Positions 43,050 to 52,500 of a DNA stretch of 64,000 nt are shown piece after piece. Source of the DNA: Flectonema sp. DT1601 (Eukaryota > Euglenozoa > Diplonemea > Diplonemida > Diplonemidae); assembly GCA_964019425.1 (NCBI GenBank), contig OZ025795.1, positions 1,244,001 to 1,308,000 of the forward strand, read 5' to 3'. The notes below the pieces were generated by a model. The model was not told the DNA's origin and searched no databases. It saw nothing but the letters and a program-made list of their open reading frames with translations. The position numbers were made by a program, and so were the translations under genes. Numbering within the stretch: the first letter of the stretch is position 1; every line of letters starts with the position of its first letter.

Positions 43050-43068
43050 AAATCAATCTCTGCACAAA

Positions 43069-44166
43069 ATGTCTGAAAGTGTAGCCTCTCTAGATAATGA
43101 CATCTCTGTGGAATCGTTTATCGAGGATTTGACTCACTTTTGTCAGATAATTAGATCTATAGGCAAAGAGAACTCTGATTACTTAGTCAAACCTGTGATG
43201 CTGACAATGTCTACCATGGAAGCTTTAGAAAAAACATGGCTCGAAATAGAAACACTTACTGAGAAACACGATGATGATGAAACAGCCGTCACAGAAACAT
43301 ACCTATCCAAAGATGGAAAGCGATTCAGAGAACTCGCGGATTTAATATTACCGGACTTTCACAGAGCTTTGTTAAATTGGCATGTTGGGACTTTTTTTCA
43401 ACCGCTGTACGACAACTTCAGTGACGAGTACAAAGTGTATTGGGAAGCATTTTTAAGAAATTGCAGTATTGATTGGCAGACTACATTTATGCAACAGTTG
43501 GAAAAAGAATATTTTCTAAGTGCGTACACGTATTCTCATCGAATTAAGGGAGATAAGGTTAACTCAACGAGAATATCATACGGGGCTGCATCTCCACCCC
43601 CGGAATACCTCGTTAAGGCTGCGGAAGATGTTCTAAAAGCTGAAAAAGTTGAACTGCCGGAACCTTTCAACAACTTGCAAGGGAAGTTTAAGTTCTACGG
43701 ACTCGGATGGGACTACGCAACGTCGCATTTGAAAACTTATCACCATGGTGAATCAATAGACTTACCAGAAGAACTTAAAAAGAGCGCAGCATCTGGTCGA
43801 AAACTAGTAACAAACGATTATGATCCTCATTGTCTCGTAGCTTTTACGTACAATGGAAGTGAGATGCTGGAGCAAAAATTGTATCTGTACGCAACAGAGA
43901 TGGAACACATCAAAGAACCGTTACCTACTGGTACTTTGAACGCTGCTTGTGTCTTAACTGCGGGAGCACTAAACAGAGGAACGTTTTGGCAGTTAGATGT
44001 TACCCACACTCGGGGTCCGCAATTCGATTCACCTGAGTGGGTTCCAAGGTTTGGGGAAAAAGCATCCGAGATATATAAAAAATATTACAACACATCAATG
44101 AGACTCGATACTCTTGGTTATGCAGGTCCAGATGATCTGACCATGTATTTCCCTTTTGAACCTTAG
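43069..44166 (+). CDS. unknown 365-residue protein
   Basis: 365 residues, acidic, soluble-looking, no signal peptide, membrane span or repeats. The composition (many Trp, Tyr, Phe) suggests a globular enzyme-like fold. Motifs I can see but not assign are Tyr-Gly-Leu-Gly-Trp-Asp-Tyr (~213) and Leu-Thr-Ala-Gly-Ala-Leu-Asn-Arg-Gly-Thr-Phe-Trp (~300). The mRNA leader is odd: after the CAG acceptor (43015-43017) comes a ~26-nt poly-A run, then about 25 nt to the ATG. The next gene follows after 125 bp. I do not recognise it. Confidence 0.75.
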   Translation: MSESVASLDNDISVESFIEDLTHFCQIIRSIGKENSDYLVKPVMLTMSTMEALEKTWLEIETLTEKHDDDETAVTETYLSKDGKRFRELADLILPDFHRALLNWHVGTFFQPLYDNFSDEYKVYWEAFLRNCSIDWQTTFMQQLEKEYFLSAYTYSHRIKGDKVNSTRISYGAASPPPEYLVKAAEDVLKAEKVELPEPFNNLQGKFKFYGLGWDYATSHLKTYHHGESIDLPEELKKSAASGRKLVTNDYDPHCLVAFTYNGSEMLEQKLYLYATEMEHIKEPLPTGTLNAACVLTAGALNRGTFWQLDVTHTRGPQFDSPEWVPRFGEKASEIYKKYYNTSMRLDTLGYAGPDDLTMYFPFEP

Positions 44167-44290
44167 GAAAAAAAAAAAAGAACATTACAAAAAAAAAAAA
44201 ACCCCCCAGAGTGAAAAGAAGATACGAATCTTTAAACAAAAATGTATCACCCACATTATTATAGTTTTATATTTCAATAGGAGGGGGAGG

Positions 44291-45532
44291 ATGAACAAGA
44301 TGATCGTTGGCGGGTCTGAGAGAGATCGTGAAGCCGATTCATCTGATAACCCAATCACTGAAAAGAAGAAGAAAATGAGAAGATCAGCAGGAGATATTCA
44401 ACAAGAGAATAAACAAGAGAGTGACGGTGAATCATTCAAAGAAAAAGAAATACGAACACCACCACTACCAACATCAGTTGGACCACAAACAAAACGACCT
44501 GTAAAATCATCTCGTGCGTCAAGGAGCAGAGGTAGCGTTTGGGGAAATGTTGGTGCCACACCTCTAATAAATAAATATGATGCTCACAGAGTTACATGTG
44601 TGGCTTGTTTAGCTGATCAATTTGATATGGAGGTGATGAAGAGAATTCTTCTTAATCACTTTCCAGAAGCTGCGACAACTGAATGCTCAGCCGATACTTC
44701 GATTATAAATTCTAGAATTCCGTTATCATCTCTCAGATCTGGACAACAATCAGCAAGAGATTGGGGGATAGACACCGAAATATTCATTTTTGAATATGGC
44801 GCATTAGCCTATTGGGGAGTAAACGAACAAAGTGTTTGGGATACACTAGTAGCCACACTACGACCTGGCTACCAACAGCCAGCGATTGATTATGATTGTG
44901 AATTGTGTACCTTTAGTTATACAAAAACAAAAGATTATCCGATGACTACGTCTGCTTCTGAAAGTGATTATCACACACAGCATTCTGATAATATAAGATA
45001 TTCTTGGCTTGATCAAGATCACTTTTATTTAGCAACTACTGAAGCTGATGTCAAACTCGCGTACAGTTTCGCAATCGCACAAAGTGAGAAATTATCCTAT
45101 TTCGAAGATAAGATTTCAACTCAAATTAACACCACTCGTAGATACCCAGAAGAGCTAGCTGACAAGGGACATGTTGGTCTAAGTGGTCGTGAAATCGCAA
45201 AGACAAAAGGAAAACTATTCTTACATAGAATGAATATAATATTACACACAGACTTGTTGGACACACCTGACTTCTTTTGGGAACGAACAGACTTAGAGCC
45301 TCTCTATGTACATGCTCGAAAATATTTTGAAATTTCGAGACGAGTTCGAGTTCTCAACACTCGCCTTGAAGTAGTTGCGGAACTATTTGATATGCTTCAC
45401 GATCAGCAAAAACAAAAACACTCTGACAGGTTGGAGTGGATTGTAATTTGGTTGATTATTGTCGAGGTGATCGTGGCGGCGTTTTCGATTTATTTAAAGA
45501 TAAGCGGAATAGACAACCGACAAGTACGGTGA
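44291..45532 (+). CDS. RMD1/DUF155 family protein
   Basis: 413 residues from the ATG 10 nt after a TAG acceptor (44278-44280). A charged N-terminal ~110 residues precede the DUF155 core: Phe-Glu-Tyr-Gly-Ala-Leu-Ala-Tyr-Trp-Gly (~165), Asp-His-Phe-Tyr-Leu-Ala-Thr (~245), Leu-Ala-Tyr-Ser-Phe-Ala-Ile-Ala-Gln-Ser-Glu-Lys-Leu (~255) and Leu-Asp-Thr-Pro-Asp-Phe-Phe-Trp (~322). A C-terminal membrane span (~385-405) follows. Members include yeast Rmd1/Rmd8 and human RMND1, which supports mitochondrial translation. The exact subfamily is unclear. The frame is open upstream, but the nearer ATG after the acceptor is preferred. Confidence 0.88.
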   Translation: MNKMIVGGSERDREADSSDNPITEKKKKMRRSAGDIQQENKQESDGESFKEKEIRTPPLPTSVGPQTKRPVKSSRASRSRGSVWGNVGATPLINKYDAHRVTCVACLADQFDMEVMKRILLNHFPEAATTECSADTSIINSRIPLSSLRSGQQSARDWGIDTEIFIFEYGALAYWGVNEQSVWDTLVATLRPGYQQPAIDYDCELCTFSYTKTKDYPMTTSASESDYHTQHSDNIRYSWLDQDHFYLATTEADVKLAYSFAIAQSEKLSYFEDKISTQINTTRRYPEELADKGHVGLSGREIAKTKGKLFLHRMNIILHTDLLDTPDFFWERTDLEPLYVHARKYFEISRRVRVLNTRLEVVAELFDMLHDQQKQKHSDRLEWIVIWLIIVEVIVAAFSIYLKISGIDNRQVR

Positions 45533-46045
45533 AGTGGAATCCCGAAAAGACGACAGTCAACACTTTCTCAAATCAGTATATCTTATGAAATTTAATAGTA
45601 CGATTTCTGCCAATAAAAAGTCATCCTGTGAACGGACGCTCTATTCTAAGTAGCATGAAGTGAATTAATAGAAAGTACGGCTTTTAACAAAATCCACCCA
45701 CATGACCCGTAGCGTTCCTCTAGTAGTATCCAAGGTAGGGGAGGAGGGGGAAAAAAAAATTGGAAAGAGGAAAAACACAACACCATTATGAGGAGCACAC
45801 CTCTTTTTTAACACTTTCAGTTAAGTTATGACAGAAGTCTAATTGTTGTTATTATTTTGATGAAGTTTTTATCTACTATGTTTTGTCTTCTAGGGTTTCT
45901 CACAAAAATTTGAATTTAACTCGAAAAGTGATGTATTTAAGTTTTTTTTATTTTTATTTTTATTTTTTTTTAATTTGATTTTATTCTAAACGAAAGTAAA
46001 GAGTTCTTAAATGTAATAAGAAGACGAACAAAAACAAAACAAACA
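45533..46045. other. intergenic, no gene seen
   Basis: AT-rich, with a T-rich tract (45938-45985) and then AAAG/AATAAG, the likely but weak acceptor region of the kinase gene. It is the least clear acceptor in the window. Confidence 0.45.
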
Positions 46046-46957
46046 ATGAGATACAAGATAGCAGAGCTAATAGCGAGAGGAAGCGGGGGATCTGTTTTTA
46101 GAGCAACAGATGACGAAACGAGAACCACCGTAGCTGTGAAGAAGCCTCTAACAGAACAAGGAAGTGACGAAGTTGAGCTATCCACTTTAAGAGAAATAAA
46201 ACTACTCAAAGAACTTAAAGAGTTTAATAACAATAATATAATTAACTTGCTGGACGTGTTTGTTGGAGGAGGAGACATCTGTCTCGTATACGAATACGAA
46301 CCGTATAATTTAGCTCAATGTATAGCCAGTGCTAAGATCAGACTTGATCCCCAGCATATTAAGAATATCTCTAATCAATTGTTAAGCGGTATTTCATTCT
46401 TGCATTGTAACTTAATAATGCACAGGGATATTAAACCTGACAACATACTGCTATCAGGGAATGGAACGGTGAAGATATGTGACTTTGGATTATCGAAACC
46501 TTTAATTCAGGGAATCTGTAGTCTTGACACACCTGAAGTAGTAACACTTTGGTATCGACCACCGGAACTGTTATTTGGATCTTTTAAATACAGTGAAGTA
46601 ATAGACTGTTGGAGTGCTGGTTGTATTATCGCTGAATTGTGTACGAGAGTTGCCTTGTTTCCTGCGGCATCAGAACTTGAAGTTTTATCATTAATGGCTG
46701 CTGTTGTATCATTGGATTGGTCAGGTGCGGAACATCTTCCGAATTTCATTCGTTTTAAAAGATCTCCACAAACATCACTATCGAGTCTATTACCAACTGC
46801 TTCACAAGAATTACTTTCACTTGTTCAACATCTCCTCGAACCAAATCCATCTTGTCGGTTGTCTGCTACTGCAGCACTCTCACATCAATACTTCAGTGAG
46901 CAGCCTGATGCTGCATTTATTGATAGCACTATGCTTAGTACTTTATCTGGAGAATAG
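46046..46957 (+). CDS. CDK-like (CMGC) protein kinase
   Basis: 303 residues, a bare kinase domain. Visible motifs: Val-Ala-Val-Lys (ATP lysine, ~33), a cyclin-binding-helix equivalent Glu-Leu-Ser-Thr-Leu-Arg-Glu-Ile-Lys-Leu-Leu, His-Arg-Asp-Ile-Lys-Pro-Asp-Asn (~131), Asp-Phe-Gly (~152) and Val-Thr-Leu-Trp-Tyr-Arg-Pro-Pro-Glu-Leu-Leu-Phe-Gly (~174). The layout is nearest to CDK7/CDK10-11-type kinases. Oddities: the first glycine of the Gly-loop is alanine (Ala-Arg-Gly-Ser-Gly-Gly-Ser-Val) and the APE motif is Pro-Pro-Glu. Catalytic residues are intact, so it should be active. Its cyclin partner is unknown. Confidence 0.9.
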   Translation: MRYKIAELIARGSGGSVFRATDDETRTTVAVKKPLTEQGSDEVELSTLREIKLLKELKEFNNNNIINLLDVFVGGGDICLVYEYEPYNLAQCIASAKIRLDPQHIKNISNQLLSGISFLHCNLIMHRDIKPDNILLSGNGTVKICDFGLSKPLIQGICSLDTPEVVTLWYRPPELLFGSFKYSEVIDCWSAGCIIAELCTRVALFPAASELEVLSLMAAVVSLDWSGAEHLPNFIRFKRSPQTSLSSLLPTASQELLSLVQHLLEPNPSCRLSATAALSHQYFSEQPDAAFIDSTMLSTLSGE

Positions 46958-47147
46958 ATGTGCTTAATTATTCTGATTTTTGCATGTTATTGTGTAAAGC
47001 AGCATTTATTATCCCGATTTTATTTTACGGCTCTACTACCGATCGTAGGGTTTTTTTTTTTTTTTTTTTTTTTCCCCTTTTTTCTTTTTTTTAAAATATT
47101 TATAAATACTATTTCAACAGCCCCTGGGGCGCACGAGGGTAGTAAAT

Positions 47148-49205
47148 ATGGTTAAAAAAAAGAAAATGAAAAATGAAAACGGAGGGACAGACATTTTGGC
47201 AGAAGCAGCAAAGGACTGTTCTCGATGGATAAATCACTACAGAAGTTTGGAACCCATTAGTCGTACAAAACGTAAGAATCGATGTACTGAACGACAGTTT
47301 ATAGCACCTGCTTGGATAGAGACATCTTGTAAGCCAATCCTTATCCACATTCCTGTGAATGATAAGTTAGATAGTTGGGAAACAGATGGAAACGGTCTTC
47401 AAAGATCCTGGTATCCAAAATACACTTCGCTAATGGATTCAGCAGCGGTGGATGTTTTTGATTTTTTTAAGAATGAAAGTAAAAGTTATTCAACTGAGTC
47501 GAAACGTTTGGAAAATATAAGAACTAAAATATTCAGCGATATAGACATTAATTTCGCAGATTCCTATCGACGAGTTTTCTGGAGGAGTCGAATGTACTCT
47601 CCGTCGAACTTTATATGGAAAGGAAGAACAGAATGTAATGTAGTTCACGGTAGAATCCCTCAAAGTATTTTAATAATTGGATCTGATTTACATCCATGGT
47701 CAAAAAAGTTTAGTGGAGATAAAGTTTCCTGTACTCCGAGGGTTCAATTTAAAAATAAGAATTCACCAAACGACTGTAATCCCCTTTTAAAAAGGAAACA
47801 ATCCTTGATCGAGAAAACACCTGTTACAGCAGCTGAATATAGATCCGTCCTACCCGATGACAGTCATCCATTATTAAAACGGCAAAAGGAAATTTTCGGA
47901 AGAACTTCTGGTCCCGCTATTCTAACATCGCAGTATCAATCCGTGATTCCGGATTTTAATAAAAGGCCGTCAGTTGTCAATGTTCCCAACAACAGTCATC
48001 CTCTTTTAAAACAGCAAAAGGAAACTTTCGGAAGAACTTCTGCTGCCGCTATTCTAGCATCGCAGTGTCAATCCGTGATTCCGGATTTTAATAAAAAACC
48101 GTCGGTTGTCGATGTTCCCAACAACAATTACCCTCTTTTAGAACAGCAAAAGGAAATTTTCGGAAGAACTTCTGCTGCCGCTATTCTAACATCGCAGCGT
48201 CAATCCGTGATTCCGGATTTTAATAAAAAACCGTCGGTTGTCGGTGTTTCCAACAACAATTACCCTGTTTTAAAACAGCAAAAGCAAGCTTTCGGAAGAA
48301 CTCCTGCTGCCGCTATTCTAACATCGCAGTATCAATCCGTGATTCCGGATTTTAATAAAAAACCGTCAGTTGTCGATGTTCCCAACAACAATTACCCTTT
48401 ATTAAAAAAGCAAAAGGAAACTTTCGGAAGAACTTCTGCTGCCGCTATTCTAGCATCGCAGCGTCAATCCGTGATTCCGGATTTTAATAAAAGGCCGTCA
48501 GTTGTTGATGTTCCCAACAACAGTCATCCTCTTTTAAAACAACAAACTTTCAATGGGAATTCGGTCGCTGCTGTTCCTGCTCAAACTGGTGTGAAAAAGT
48601 ATCCTCTAGATCCAGCAGTTGTGAATACAGCTATTCCAGCATACCCGATACAACATGTTAATGATCATAGGTATCCTCATGTTGAAACTGCTCCTCCGCT
48701 TCCTTCGGGATTTCAAGCACCACCTATGCCGTACTACATGACCAATCATATGATTGAACAACAAATGGCAAATTGGCATGCACATTACAAATCACAGATG
48801 GATGCTTATCTTTACTTTCAGCGATCGCAATTAGCAAGTCAAATGCAAAGAGATACCCGGACGGTGATGGATTCATCTGCGAGAAGTGCTATGAGAAGTC
48901 AACTGTGTCAGCAAGAAAAGGAAATTGAAAAATCAAAATCGTCCAAACCCGAAATAGAAGTACTTCACACTAATGACGAAGTGATAACAATCGATTCGGA
49001 GGATGAGATTATTACGGTAGATGATGTTGAACCTTCTGTCGTGGCGAGTTACGTTCACATCCCACCTGTTCCTCAACGGGTGGATGTAGTCATTAATGAT
49101 AAAACACTCACGGTGACAGCACCAGTCAGTTCTCGGGGAAAACGAAAAGGAACTCGCGTCGGTATTCGATCTGGTGTTCAGGACACTAAACCAACAGAGA
49201 TTTGA
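47148..49205 (+). CDS. unknown protein with five 44-residue repeats
   Basis: 685 residues. A basic N-terminal domain (~1-200) of no recognised family is followed by five 132-bp repeats (47859-48518) and a partial sixth; each repeat has Pro-Leu-Leu-Lys-Gln-Gln-Lys-Glu, Phe-Gly-Arg-Thr, and Gln-Ser-Val-Ile-Pro-Asp-Phe-Asn-Lys. A Pro/Gln/Met-rich region, a charged helix and an acidic-hydrophobic run (Val-Ile-Thr-Ile-Asp-Ser-Glu-Asp-Glu, ~605-615) that resembles a SUMO-interacting motif follow. A basic C-terminus suggests a nuclear protein. A CAG acceptor at 47118-47120 leaves a 27-nt leader. No function assigned. Confidence 0.75.
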   Translation: MVKKKKMKNENGGTDILAEAAKDCSRWINHYRSLEPISRTKRKNRCTERQFIAPAWIETSCKPILIHIPVNDKLDSWETDGNGLQRSWYPKYTSLMDSAAVDVFDFFKNESKSYSTESKRLENIRTKIFSDIDINFADSYRRVFWRSRMYSPSNFIWKGRTECNVVHGRIPQSILIIGSDLHPWSKKFSGDKVSCTPRVQFKNKNSPNDCNPLLKRKQSLIEKTPVTAAEYRSVLPDDSHPLLKRQKEIFGRTSGPAILTSQYQSVIPDFNKRPSVVNVPNNSHPLLKQQKETFGRTSAAAILASQCQSVIPDFNKKPSVVDVPNNNYPLLEQQKEIFGRTSAAAILTSQRQSVIPDFNKKPSVVGVSNNNYPVLKQQKQAFGRTPAAAILTSQYQSVIPDFNKKPSVVDVPNNNYPLLKKQKETFGRTSAAAILASQRQSVIPDFNKRPSVVDVPNNSHPLLKQQTFNGNSVAAVPAQTGVKKYPLDPAVVNTAIPAYPIQHVNDHRYPHVETAPPLPSGFQAPPMPYYMTNHMIEQQMANWHAHYKSQMDAYLYFQRSQLASQMQRDTRTVMDSSARSAMRSQLCQQEKEIEKSKSSKPEIEVLHTNDEVITIDSEDEIITVDDVEPSVVASYVHIPPVPQRVDVVINDKTLTVTAPVSSRGKRKGTRVGIRSGVQDTKPTEI
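47859..48545 (+). repeat. coding 132-bp tandem repeat
   Basis: Five full units and a partial sixth, in frame. Unit starts are 47859, 47991, 48123, 48255 and 48387. Units differ by a handful of substitutions each (for example Ser-His/Asn-Tyr at positions 2-3), so they are older than the LRR array at 36877. Confidence 0.92.
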
Positions 49206-49500
49206 TTTCTGTTTGATTTCTAAGAGAAAAAAAAAAAAAAAAAAAGAAAAGAGGTAAGAAAACTTTTCTTCCCAGAATTTTAAAAAACTAAAAAAAATCC
49301 TCAAAAAAAAAAAAAAAAAACCCTTTTTACCGTCTTTTTTTTATTGTGGTTTGTGCACAATTTCTTTGTTCAAAAAGACTTAGACTTTTCCTATTTTAAA
49401 AAGTAATACCAACAACCCTGAATTGCTACAAACAGACGTAAAGTACGATGCTTGAATAACTAAAAGTCACTACTACTTTATTCACATCAGACACTGTGTT
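49206..49500. other. intergenic, no gene seen
   Basis: Poly-A runs, then a pyrimidine stretch ending TTCACATCAG at about 49489, the likely acceptor of the next gene. Confidence 0.5.
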
Positions 49501-49516
49501 TGCTAACATTATAATT

Positions 49517-49534
49517 ATGTTTATTAATTTATGA
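49517..49534 (+). promoter_or_regulatory. five-codon uORF overlapping the next start
   Basis: The first ATG after the acceptor (49517) opens five codons and stops at TGA 49532-49534, overlapping the main ATG (49531) as ATGA. The same arrangement is seen at 24078. It suggests reinitiation or leaky scanning. Confidence 0.45.
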
Positions 49535-52500
49535 GTGAAATGCTGAGGTTGGAATCAGGTGACTCGTCAGGACCATCTCTTCATCTGCAAGAGTTGTCTG
49601 GACGACATAAAAGAAGACGAGCGAGTTGTATGTCATCACTGAGGTGGAATTCAATAAATTCAATCGCTTTAAAAACGTTATTGCAATCGAAGGTTGGGAG
49701 GTCTCCTGCGATGCTTGGATCAGATATAAAGATGTCGAGTAATCCACGATTTGTTGGTCTTCTGTCATACATGAAACAAACAACTTCTCCAATTTCTGGA
49801 GGCATAACTCACTTAGATCTGTCGGGATGTCCTCTTGGGACTCCTGACTTTGTTGTTCTAAAACCAATCTTATCAGCGCATCCGAGTATTTCATCGGTTG
49901 ATCTTTCTAATATAAATATTTCTAGTGTCGCAGCAAGAGATCTCATTGAGATTGTTACAGCGAACAATCAAATCATGGAAATAGATTTTAGTGATTCCAC
50001 CATCCCATCACGAGCTGCAGTAATAATAGATTCCCTACTCGGTAGGAATCGACTTCTTCATGAACGTCGATGCCACCAACTTCGAAAACGAGAATTTAAA
50101 AAAATCCAAAAACGTGAAAAATTATACCAAGATAAACATATTGAAATGATGACATCGGAAGCACAAGATGGCCTGAGCGAAATTAAAAAAGAAGAAAAAA
50201 TAATGAGACAGGAACTGACGGTCTTAGAGCAAATCGACTACAAGAAATCATCGAGGCAGACTCATAGAAGGATCCGTCGGATTAGAAAGGAAGAAGCCAT
50301 CTTATTACTCACAATAACTGAAGCAGAGCTGCGAGAAGAAATAAATCACTCTGAACTCATCGAACTCGTGTTGCTATCTGAGATTCAGGAAGATGCTCAA
50401 AGGAGACTTTGCTGTTTAATTAACGACACACTTGTTCATTTTTTAAAAAGAGGTGAACTTTCAGATTGGTCGAACTCGAAAAAATTAGAAAAAGTAAGAC
50501 GCCTATCGGAACAACAAAAACGAAGATCTGTTGAACAGGAATTTGAAAAATGTCGAATTAAAATAGAAGATGAATTCTTATCTATTCTTCAAACTGTTTT
50601 AAAAACAGAAGAAGCACTCGGAAGAGCTAATTCCCTCGAACTTCAGTCAGACAGAGAAGCAAAGGAAGCCAGAGAACTTTACATCAAAGAACGCGAAGCA
50701 AAAGAAATTCAAGAACGAGAGTTATGGGAACGGAAACAAGCTGAACTTGAAGCCAACAGAAAACGAGACCAACAACAAAAACAACGAGACCTAGTATCAT
50801 TTGAAGAAGACAAAACAAGAAAAGTAATCAACATTGATCACGACGCCCTCTTTGTAATTTATACAAACATGCAACGTGCTGACTTCACGGTAGTTCATTT
50901 ATCTGGCGATTTAAAAATCTTAGAAAGACAACGTTCTGAACTATTGTTGGTCAAACCGATTGTAGAGATTGACTTTAATATTGAGGCTGACAATTTTCAT
51001 CCCCGAACCTATTTCGTTAATACGATCGCACCGGTGCACGTCGTAAAGGAACCGAAGATAGAAATATCACTTCCGACGGGATTTGTTGAGAGTATATCTG
51101 CGGTTGAAAAAAAGATTAAAAATATGGTCAAAGACCTCAGAGAAGCCCACGATCACGCCAACAGAGAATGTCTTCGCATTCATGCCAAACATGAAAATGG
51201 AGTTCGAAATGTTTTATCTAGATACTTTAATGTTGTGTTACCAAAGGAAGTTCCTCCTCTGGAGGCTGCGACCGTGACGAGTGTGATTGTGCTGATCTCA
51301 TGTTCGGTGACTCCACTACCAGCATCGACAAAAAGAAGGAGGCTTAAAGACGCTGTTGGTAAAGCTCAGCAGAGAATAGTTAAGAATATATCATTGTATC
51401 CAGAAGTTCATCAGAGAGTTTTTAAACCAGTTGAGCTGCTCGCCTTAGAGAAGATCTCAATAACTGGAGGAAGTCTTGAAGTAGCAGCTACGGATGTTTG
51501 TGAGTTTGATCGTTTTTATTGCGATACGAAATGGGAATCAACAGCTCCAGGGACATTAGCTATAACGAGAGCAGTGCACCAATCTGGAGTGAAGACGAAT
51601 CTGTTAAAAAATAAGAAATCACAATACAGAATGAATAAGTTGGTTAATTTATTTTCAATAAGAATGAATCCACAGTCAAAACCACAAAGTAGCGGATCAC
51701 TGAACGCTCACAAAGCCGAAGGATGGATAGACGATGTTCCCGCAGTAAGCGACTCATCTGATTCAGAATCTTCAGATATGCATTTGAGCACTTTTGAACA
51801 GTCTCGAAGCAGTAAAGACACTAGACAAGCAACCCATTATGCAAGAATAACTTTCCCTGATGGAAACATAATTCCCCCAAGTGCTATTGTGGATTTGATT
51901 GAAAGTATTTCCTATAATATCAAACAATCACCTGAACTTGATGTGGGTGGTAATCTCCCTCAAGAACGAAGGTTTTTATTCGATTTTAAATTTAATTTTG
52001 GAGCAGCTGGTTCGGATGCTCCTCCCCAAACAGTAGTATCTCAGAAGTATTGTTTTATTATTTTAGAGAATCCACTTTTACATATACCGCAGTCAGAGAG
52101 ACATGTTGTGTATACTGAGGATACTCCACCAGATCTTTGTAAGTTGTTTGGTGGGATTGTGTTTACGGAACCGAGTGTCTGTCTTCATAGAGAGCCTTCA
52201 GTGTTAATTAACGAGTCTCAACAGCATAGTATCGTAAGCGGAACTTTTCATAACTACATCTTAAAACTTGAATTTATTGAGGGGTACACTTATGATGATG
52301 TTCTGTTGTTCTCATACAGCGATTCAATTCACCTTCGCTACGATGGCGATCCTGAAAATCAAAATACAACCAACGAACCTTGTATGACACTGTGGCTTGA
52401 AGATAAGGATCTTTCTGACAAACCTGTACCCATTGGTGTTGTAGTTAAGGGGATGGTGTTTTCAACCAGTAGACCACCTACTAAACCATATCCAGGTAAT

